This document shows positions 24,401 to 33,400 of a stretch of DNA of 64,000 nt, one piece after another. Within the stretch, counting starts at the first letter, position 1. Every line of letters starts with the position of its first letter. This DNA is from Undaria pinnatifida (Eukaryota > Sar > Phaeophyceae > Laminariales > Alariaceae), in NCBI GenBank assembly GCA_012845835.1, contig JABAKD010000016.1, positions 4,887,919-4,951,918 on the forward strand. The letters are read 5' to 3'. The notes beneath the pieces are model-generated. The model saw only the letters and a list, made by a program, of their open reading frames with translations, made no database searches and had not been told where the DNA came from. A program made the position numbers and the translations under genes.

Positions 24401-27400
24401 GTTCAGATTTGCTGCTTTTTTTGGTTACCGATGTTTTGGTTGCCGCTGTTTTGGCTACGCACGTTTGATTTACCACTGCATGGTTGCCGCCGTTCGACTA
24501 CCGCTGTTTGATTACCGCTGTTTAGGTTAACTCTGTTTCGGTTACCGCTGTTTTGATTACCGATGTTTTGGCTACCGCTGTTTGGTTACCGCTTTTTTGG
24601 TTACCGCTGGTCGGTTATTGCTTCTTGGTTATTGCCGCTTCTTGGTAGTCCGTTGTGCTTCCCCTCGCAATAAGCTCGCTTCGATATTAGGCGCCTGCAA
24701 GGACAGGGACTGTTTGAGCTGGAGCTGGAATGTTTTCTGAACGGCGGCACTCCTAAAATCCCTTCAGAGCCCCCGAAATCCCTCCCCATTCTAATTCCAA
24801 GTAACATGTCCTCAAAAACGGGTTTCCAATTGCAAAGGCGTTCACCCAAAATCGTCAGAATGTCATTCTTGTTTCAAATCCAACCTAGACCGTGGGATTA
24901 TTCTTCACAATACTAAAACTTAATGTAGCACTTTCATTTTTTGTCAGAATTCGCTTTTGTGTGAGATATAGCTTATACTTCGAAGTACCATAACACTACT
25001 GTATACAGACCTCGTCAGGTCAAGTGCCTCGAACAGAAACGGGCGCACCTCTCCCGTGCCGTATCTATGCCATTCGTTGCTGATGCCATTACGGATATAC
25101 TACACCGTTAGGAGGAAGAAAACTAAAACCAATCAGCCCCTGCCTTTAGAACCGCACTCACGATCTGGGAACGAACCACTTTTGAATTAGCGTGGGGTAA
25201 CTTATTGTGCAGTGTGGATAGAGGGCTAAGGGGAGGGAGCGGAGTTTTCCAGCTTGTTTATTTACCCCTCGCTCGCGAGTACGTTCGTAACCTCTCGTGT
25301 ACACGCCACAGCAGGAGCCCACACGCGAACAGAGCCGTCGCATGGGAGAGCTTACCTGGAAAGTGAAGACGTTTTCCCTTTTTTTTGCGTGTGAGTGTTC
25401 CAGCTCGTCCTGTTAACAGCGATCTCCGTAAAAAAAGTAGTCCGTTGATAGTCCTGTTGCTGCATCGAATTTTGCGGTCAATATTACTGACGATAGTAAT
25501 CCCGTATCACTGCTGTATCGAATTTTGCTATTATAACAGAGTAATGTTTCCGGTAATAGCAGTCCCATAGCTGTTACAATGTATCGATCTTTGCTGCTGA
25601 CAGGAGCTGGCCCTGCGCTACGTCCTCGAAGACGGGAAGATCAACGTCTGCCTGAGAAACCTCATGGAGTGGAGGGAGTTTCACCTCAAAAACAGGCGGC
25701 AGAGTATGGTCGACACCTCCCCGTCGGTAAGTAGTTGTTGTGGTATGGTATGGCATTGCCGTCGGAGACTAACCAAGTATAGGATATCTAGGACACGGAA
25801 ACGGTGTAAAAGGATATCACATAGCCTTTTTGAAGGCATGTGCGTGCAGGAAATTAAGGGCATGAATTGCACCACGTTGAGCGCTTAGTTCTATCCGTGG
25901 TACCTTGCGGGGTTTCATACGAGAGCTTCTCTAATGCAAGTGAGTGACCAAACGTGGAACCTGCCCAAATGCTGTATGTATGTGGTAGAAACACAACAAG
26001 AGGGTGGCCTGTGTCTGTAAACAGACCCTTGTCTTATAATACAGTGCACTTGAATGAAGGTATCGTGTCTGCATCAAGTTATTGTATGAAGGTATACTCT
26101 TCATCAAGGTACTGTATGGTAGGAAGATACTATGTGTCAAGCTATAGCATGAAGGTACTCTGTATCAAGGTATTGTATTGTATGAAGATACTCTTGTGTC
26201 AAGGTATTGCATGAAGGTACTCTGTATCAAGGTATTGCGTGAAGGTACTCTGTATCAAGGTATTGCATGAAGGTGCTCTGTATCTCAAGGTATTACGTGA
26301 AGGTACCCTGTATCGAGGTGTATTATGTGAAGGTACCCTGCACGCAGGTCTTGTATGAAGGTACTCTGTATCAAAGCATTGCATGAAGGTACTCTGTGTC
26401 AAGGTATCATATGAAGGTACAGGTAGTATCAAGGTGTTGCATGAAGATACCCTGTAAAACAAACTACAGTATTGCATGAAGACACCCCCCGTAACAAGCA
26501 GATACTGTATTGTATGAAGGTACTCTATATCGAAGGTACTGTATTGCATGAAGGTACTCTATATCAAAGGTACTGTATTGTATGATGGTACTCTGTATCA
26601 AGCTATTGTGTGAAGGTACTCTGTCCGACGGCATATCTGCCAAAGAAACCTGATGGAGCGGAAGGGTTTCCACCCCGGAAAAAGGCAGCATGCGAAGACG
26701 GACACCACATCGGTGGTTAGAATGTTATGCCAGTTTTAAGTCAGTGTCGTATGAGGTTACAGCAACCGTATACTCCCAGGGCAATACCATAACACTAGCC
26801 CACCCTGATGAGCCGTATATACAGAAATACGAAAGATTCAGGGAAGCACCGGTTCCACGGTCTAGAACATGACTTGAAGATGCGGCTCTTGAAAACCCAC
26901 TGCCACTCCTCCACCGTGTGAGGCTACGAAGCCTTAGGAAAAACGTTAAAGCAGAACACCGAAAACGGAGAACGGAAGAAAGATGAGAAACGGGCTGCAG
27001 AAACCCCAACGGTAAAAGCGGAATCGACCGACACGAGAGCTATCGGTTTCCTCAGATTAACGCCGGGGGTGGGAAAAAAAGGAAACATGAAAAAGGAAAA
27101 CGGGAACTCAGCGGTGATGGCGTCAAAAAGCCATCGCCAGAAAAGAAGAAAACGGGAACTCAGCGGCGGTGGCGTAAAAAAAAAGGCGATCGCTTGCATC
27201 CGAGGGACGCGGGTGACTAACGAAAGAGAAGAAATAAAAATAAAAAAATGCGAGAAACGCCGGAGTTGAAGGCGAGATAAGTGAAAACCTCTCGCCGCAA
27301 AACCCTTAGCGGTCGCAAAAACATGCCAGAACACTACGCACGAAACTCTGCTCACGCGCGGAATGGACACTGTACGTAACCCTGCGCGGACGACGTCGAA

Positions 27401-30400
27401 ACCATCGAAAAATCGGAGAAGCAACGGGAAATTTAATATTCCCACCCCCTCATGAAAACTAAGTCAAAACCCAGAAAAACAAATATCCCCCGAAAGCTCC
27501 CAGGGCGATACCTACAACATCGCCATTACGCCGTAATGGAGGCGTTTGCGGTGCCACAATTGAGACCCTTGAGAAACGATTAAACAGAGGAGACAGTTTT
27601 TTTTTCTACTTTTTGGGATTGTTTTGTGAGTGATCGATGGTCAAGCTCATGCTGCATACCGTCTGCTTCGGCAACGAAAAACAATGAACGTCTCGAATTG
27701 GTGTGAAACAGTTAAATGGTCGGATGGCCAAGACTAAAACAATAGCAAGGATATATATAGTACACCAGGTACTGATATAAAAAACAAGAGGTAAAACAGT
27801 ACGGTAGTCTTGACCCCGACCTCGTGTGTTGCATATTGCGTTGTTGTTGTATTGTTTTCAGGTGCAAGAGAGCCTGGACGCCTTCGAGAGGGGCATGGGG
27901 ATTCTCCTGAGAAACGCTTGGGGTCACCTCGAGGCTCTCCAGACCACCGACGTGCCGCTGCTCGTCGAGTACATCACAGGGGTGAGAAAGAGAGAGTGCA
28001 GAACAGGACACCGGACAGGACAGGGACAGGACAGGGACAGGACAGGGACAGGACAGGGACAGGACAGGACAACTACTAACAAGAAATGGGGGAATAAGAT
28101 CGGCCGCCTGATACTTGCAGGAAAATAAGAAATTTGTGTGTCTTTTTGCTGAAGTTGGTGTTGAACGCACCTCTACTAGTTAAGTTAACAAAACCCAGCC
28201 TGGGTCAGTATTTCGGGTTCTTTCCTAGGTGTCTGGTACTATACGGGAAATTACGCGAGGGAATTGATTCAACACACATCGGACAGATCACGATCTAGAT
28301 AATACAAACCATCTAGATCATGTAGATCATAGATCATATAGATCATATAGATCACATAGATCACATAGACCATATAGATTATATAGATTATATAGATCAT
28401 ATAGATAATATAGATCATATAAATCATATAAATCGTGTAGATCATACAGATCATATAGATCATACAGATCTTATATCTATCGTTGTAATATGTTGTACAG
28501 GATCTCGGTGTAGCAGGCCACCGACTTGCCTCTGCTCGAAGAGTGCATCACAGGGGGGAAAGCTTGAGAGTAGTGTTATGGTGTCGCCAAGTCCCTGTTG
28601 CAGCGTTGTGATCTAGCGGAATTGTCCCCCACAAGTACCTGGCAGGCGTTATCGCCTGCCTGGATGAAGGGAGCGACTCGTCCCTCTTCGGTCAAAACAC
28701 ATTTGGGCAAGGTCCCACACTGCCTTTTACCTTCACAGCCGGGAAAATACCTCCTGGTAAAAAAGCAAGTCTCCACCATCTGGTATCTCCAGACGAGCAA
28801 ACAAGGAGAACAACTTGGAACATTCTGCCCAGATGGCATGGCTTGCACGAAACGCAACGCTTTTCTCGGCGAAAAAGCAACCCACACATCGTTTCACTGC
28901 CCCCTTCTCCCTCGCCTGGATGAGCCATACTCCGCGGTGTCGCTGCCCCCCTCTTCTGGATGCAGGTACTAAAAGACGCAGCTGAGAACCCGGGCATTCT
29001 TGAGGATATGTGCCTGAAGGGAGAGCTGAGGGATCGCCAGGAGGTAAGGCAGGGGCTGCAGCACGGGAGACGCCCTCGCGTGTTGGGCAAATCAACCCAT
29101 CGCCCCCCCGCCCCCCATTGTTGTTTTAGGCCATCGATATTACGTTCCAGCTCGACTCGCGGGAGGTTTTATCCTTTTCTATTATCCTTTTTGCTTTCCA
29201 GGCTGAAGTTTCGGGAGGATTCATACACCCTCAGCGGCGTTCTCGACAAAAGGCCGTTGTCACAGGTGTCTTCCCCCCCCCGCGATATTCTCTCTTCGTT
29301 TTTATCACGCACAGGGGGCATCCCTCCTACTGCCCGTCGATTTGTCGTCGAATTTCGCTGACCCGACGTTCTCGGATTTTCAGCGACTATACGAGGAAAA
29401 AAACGCACATAAGAACACGCTGTTGGTTTCCAACCCCGCCGGGCATCGGCTCTCGGTCCTTACGTATAGCACATGTAACAAGGCAAGCCTGTCCGGCTGC
29501 CGCTGCTGTCACACGCGGACACGTAGAGTAGCGTACGTACTGTGGCGAGATTTTTGGGGTAATAAAAAATTACCCAAGAAGATAATGTCTTTCGAGATAT
29601 AGATATAGATATAGATATAGATATAGATATAGATATAGATATAGATATAGATATAGATATAGATATAGATATAGATATAGATATAGATATAGATATAGAT
29701 ATAGATATAGTCTAGATATAGATAGAGATAGAGATAGAGATAGAGATAGAGATATATATAGATATATAGATATATAGATATAAATATATAGATATAGATA
29801 TAGATATATGGCCAAGGCTATGGTGGGGGTGTACCCCCAATTTTCACCGCCGGGTCTAAGGCATCATACTCGCACGAGTGGCTCTGTAGTACCTCACTGT
29901 CGATACGACTTTCTTCCTACGATATGCTTGGCGCAGCGTGGCTAACTGTTGCATCGCGGATTTCATGTCGCGAAACTGAAATAACAGCACCAAAGCTTAA
30001 GACGGCAAAGGAACAACGGGAGGAGGTGTCACTCGGTGTCACTCGCGCGGCTGTGACTCCGGGCCACTGCAAAAAAACAACAACAACAACAACAAAAAAC
30101 GGACCCCCCTATTGTAGCATTGGTCATATATACACATATACATATATAGTCTACATATATAGTCTATGTATATATAATTGCTTTTTGGGGCCGCACTCGT
30201 GACAAAGAGAGGTGTGATGCGATTGATGTGATTGATGTGATTGATGCGATTGATGTGATTGATGTGATTGATGTGATTGATGCGATTGATGTGATTGACG
30301 TGATTGATGTGATAGAGTAGCGGGCTAAGATCGGATTTGCACCACTTTTTTTTCTGAGATTCCCTCGTGTTGGGAGCTTAAGACACGTCTTAACCCCCCA

Positions 30401-33400
30401 AACAAGAACGACTCCAAGAGAGAAATGAAACTGCTACCCCGGATGCATAGTCCTTTGACGGCCTACGTTTACAACGAGAATATCATCCAAAAAAAAAACA
30501 TGGACGAAAATTCCGACGATTTTGGGTTAAGCAGCCCCGCCATTCAGAAAACGTTTTCGCCAGAAAGAGGTATACCTTAATACAAATTCCGACGATTTTG
30601 GGCCAAGCAGCCCCGCCATTCAGAAAACGTTTTCGCCAGAAAGAGGTATACCTTAATACAAATTCCGACGATTTTGGGCCAAGCAGCCCCGCCATTCAGA
30701 AAACGTTTTCGCCAGAAAGAGGTATACCTTAATACAAATTCCGACGATTTTGGGCCAAGCAGCCCCGCCATTCAGAAAACGTTTTCGCCAGAAAGAGGTA
30801 TACCTTAATACAAATTCCGACGATTTTGGGCCAAGCAGCCCCGCCATTCAGAAAACGTTTTCGCCAGAAAGAGGTATACCTTAATACAAATTCCGACGAT
30901 TTTGGGCCAAGCAGCCCCGCCATTCAGAAAACGTTTTCGCCAGAAAGAGGTATACCTTAATACAAATTCCGACGATTTTGGGTCAAGCAGCCCCGTCATT
31001 TTCATCAGAAGAATTTTCAGACCAAAACTGCTACAAGTACGTATCTCTATCGTAGCCCGCATCATGATGCGGGCAGATGCGGGTAGGTAGGTCTGGCGGA
31101 TTTTGGCTAAACGTCTCAGGGCTTCAGCGGGAAAATCGTCGAGAACAAAGCGACGGTTACAGCACAGCAGCAGCATCATAAGCCAGCCGTGCGCCCACGT
31201 TGTCGGGGACAGATGACACGAAATGACTTACAACTGTGCTGGAGTCACCCCACCGTACGCGGGTTGCAATTTTTTGTGCCAAACCGAACGTTTCTGACCT
31301 TCTGAGCTTTCGACCGGTTGAGCTCCTGAAGCGCGAAACTATTGGCTGGTGTGATAACTTTACGAGTATCTCAGCAGCTTTAGTGCAGGACTAGCGCATA
31401 AAACAGTCGGTCGGGTTGCGCCAAGGAACGCCTTCGAAGTCATGTATTATCGAGTGAGATGTTCACCTCCTCCTCCTCATGTTAGGAGCTCAGAAAATTC
31501 TTAGAATCTGCTGCACCCCTTGATATCGTGGAATGACTCCCTAGAAATGAGGATTTCAAAGAATCTTCTTCCTAATTGAGTCGCGCACGTACAGCGGTGT
31601 ACACAGGCGCACACGCAAGGAAGCGTAAGAGGGGAGGGTAAAAAACTAGAAAGAAGAAAAAGGCTCAAGTGTCTCGTTTTTGATTTGTTTTTCAACACCG
31701 AAATCCGCCTGTCTGCCTGTCCGCCTGTCGCCGGGCTAGAATGCACATTTATAATCCCTTCTGGTGATTACAATTGTTTCAAGTGGGAGTATGGAAGAGG
31801 TTTTCGCTCATGACAATTGAGTTTCCCCTTGCACTTTTTGTTGTTATATATAGGTGATGGAAGTGAGTATATTGTTGATTCGTCACTTGTCCTGTGAAGA
31901 ATCTGGGAGGGTGTTGATTTGAGGTTTTCAGTATGACAGTTACTTGTCAGTTTCGTGCCGTTTCGGGCTATTGGACTTATTATTATAGGTACCTAGTAGT
32001 ATCTGGGTGGCGTTCTTGATAGTAGGCTGCTGTGAGCTATCACGCACGAGTTCGTTCTTCTCGGGGGTCCGACGCATGATGACTTCTCTGCACCGATCGC
32101 AACGAGCAGAACAGGGAGAAGACGCTCTCGCTGGCTTCGAGCCAAGTCGTAGAGAGAGTTCGTAGAGGGAGCTCGCTTCGGCTGGGTGTTGCGTGGGATC
32201 GTTTTGGCCCAGTGCGGTAAGACGGAGAGATTTTCATCGTGCAGGGCTTACTGAAGAATCCTCGTTACTCATTTTTACTCTCCCTCTTTTGGGAGTGATG
32301 GCTTGAGGATAATTTTTGAAAGTTCTACGAACGGGTAAGCTCGTTTTTTGTTTGTTTTACGCCCGCCGTGTGCCGTCGTTACCGCCGCCCATCGAAAGTA
32401 ACAAAACCAAAATCGTCGCCCCCCTTTCATTTTGCGCAAGATGATTTTCGTCTGAGCTGCTTGCGGGGGGCTGCTGTCGCGCCTTATCGAATGCGCACAT
32501 GCGAAGAGGACTGGATGATGCCGCACATCGGGTCGAAACTCAAACTCCCTCCAACCCTTGGTCATCTTGCGTCTGATATAAGATCGTTTTGCCATACCTG
32601 CAATGCCCTCCCGTCCGTTATTTTCCGTCTAAAAAATAGATTATTTGTTTGAGCTACTTGCGGGGGCTGCTGTCGCGCCTAACCGGATGCGAGGAGGGCC
32701 GCGTGATGCCGCACATCAGGTCTAAACGGACGACGTCTCATCTGGCTTCGATGCTGCACGTCAACCACGGGCACCTCACGATGAAGGTTAATGCGATAGG
32801 AGCGGAGGCGCTGGCGTATGTGTGCGACACAGAGGATTTCGGCATGTACCGGGTGAGATATTAAGCGAGGAAGGATGTACTGCCAGGAAAGAGAGGGGTG
32901 AAGGGGGGAGGAGGGGAGAGGGAGGGAAGGGGGTGGGAGGGACGAAGAGGGAGAAGGGGAGGGGGCAGGGGGGGGGGGGGGTGGAAGCACCCAGGGAATG
33001 AGGCCAAGGTGGTGGGGGCGATGGCGCCGGCATATGTGTGCGGCACAGAGGATTTCAGCATGTATGGGGCTAAAAACGAAGGGAGGTGGGCAACGGAGGG
33101 GGAGGGGGGGGGGGAGGAGGGGGGGGGGGGGCGCTGGCTTATGTGTGCGACACAGAGACTTCGGCATGTACCGGGTGACAGAACGAGGGGGAAGGGCGGA
33201 GGGATAAAGTGGGGGGATTGGGGAAGGGGGGGGGGGATGGGGGAGTGGAGAGGCGGGGGGAGAGAAGAATCGCTGGCTTACATGTGTGACAGAGGATTTC
33301 GGCATGTACCGGGCGATAACACAAGCGAGTAAGGGGGAAGGAGTGGGGGCAGGGAGAAGGGGGAAGACGGGGAGGGAAGGGGGGAGACGGGGAGGGAAGG

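Noticed and set aside
29202-29605. Open frames [18 protein letters not shown] and [20 protein letters not shown]
   Set aside because: Plausible composition, but the introns needed to join them (36-48 nt) are too short for this gene's pattern. Left out as exons.
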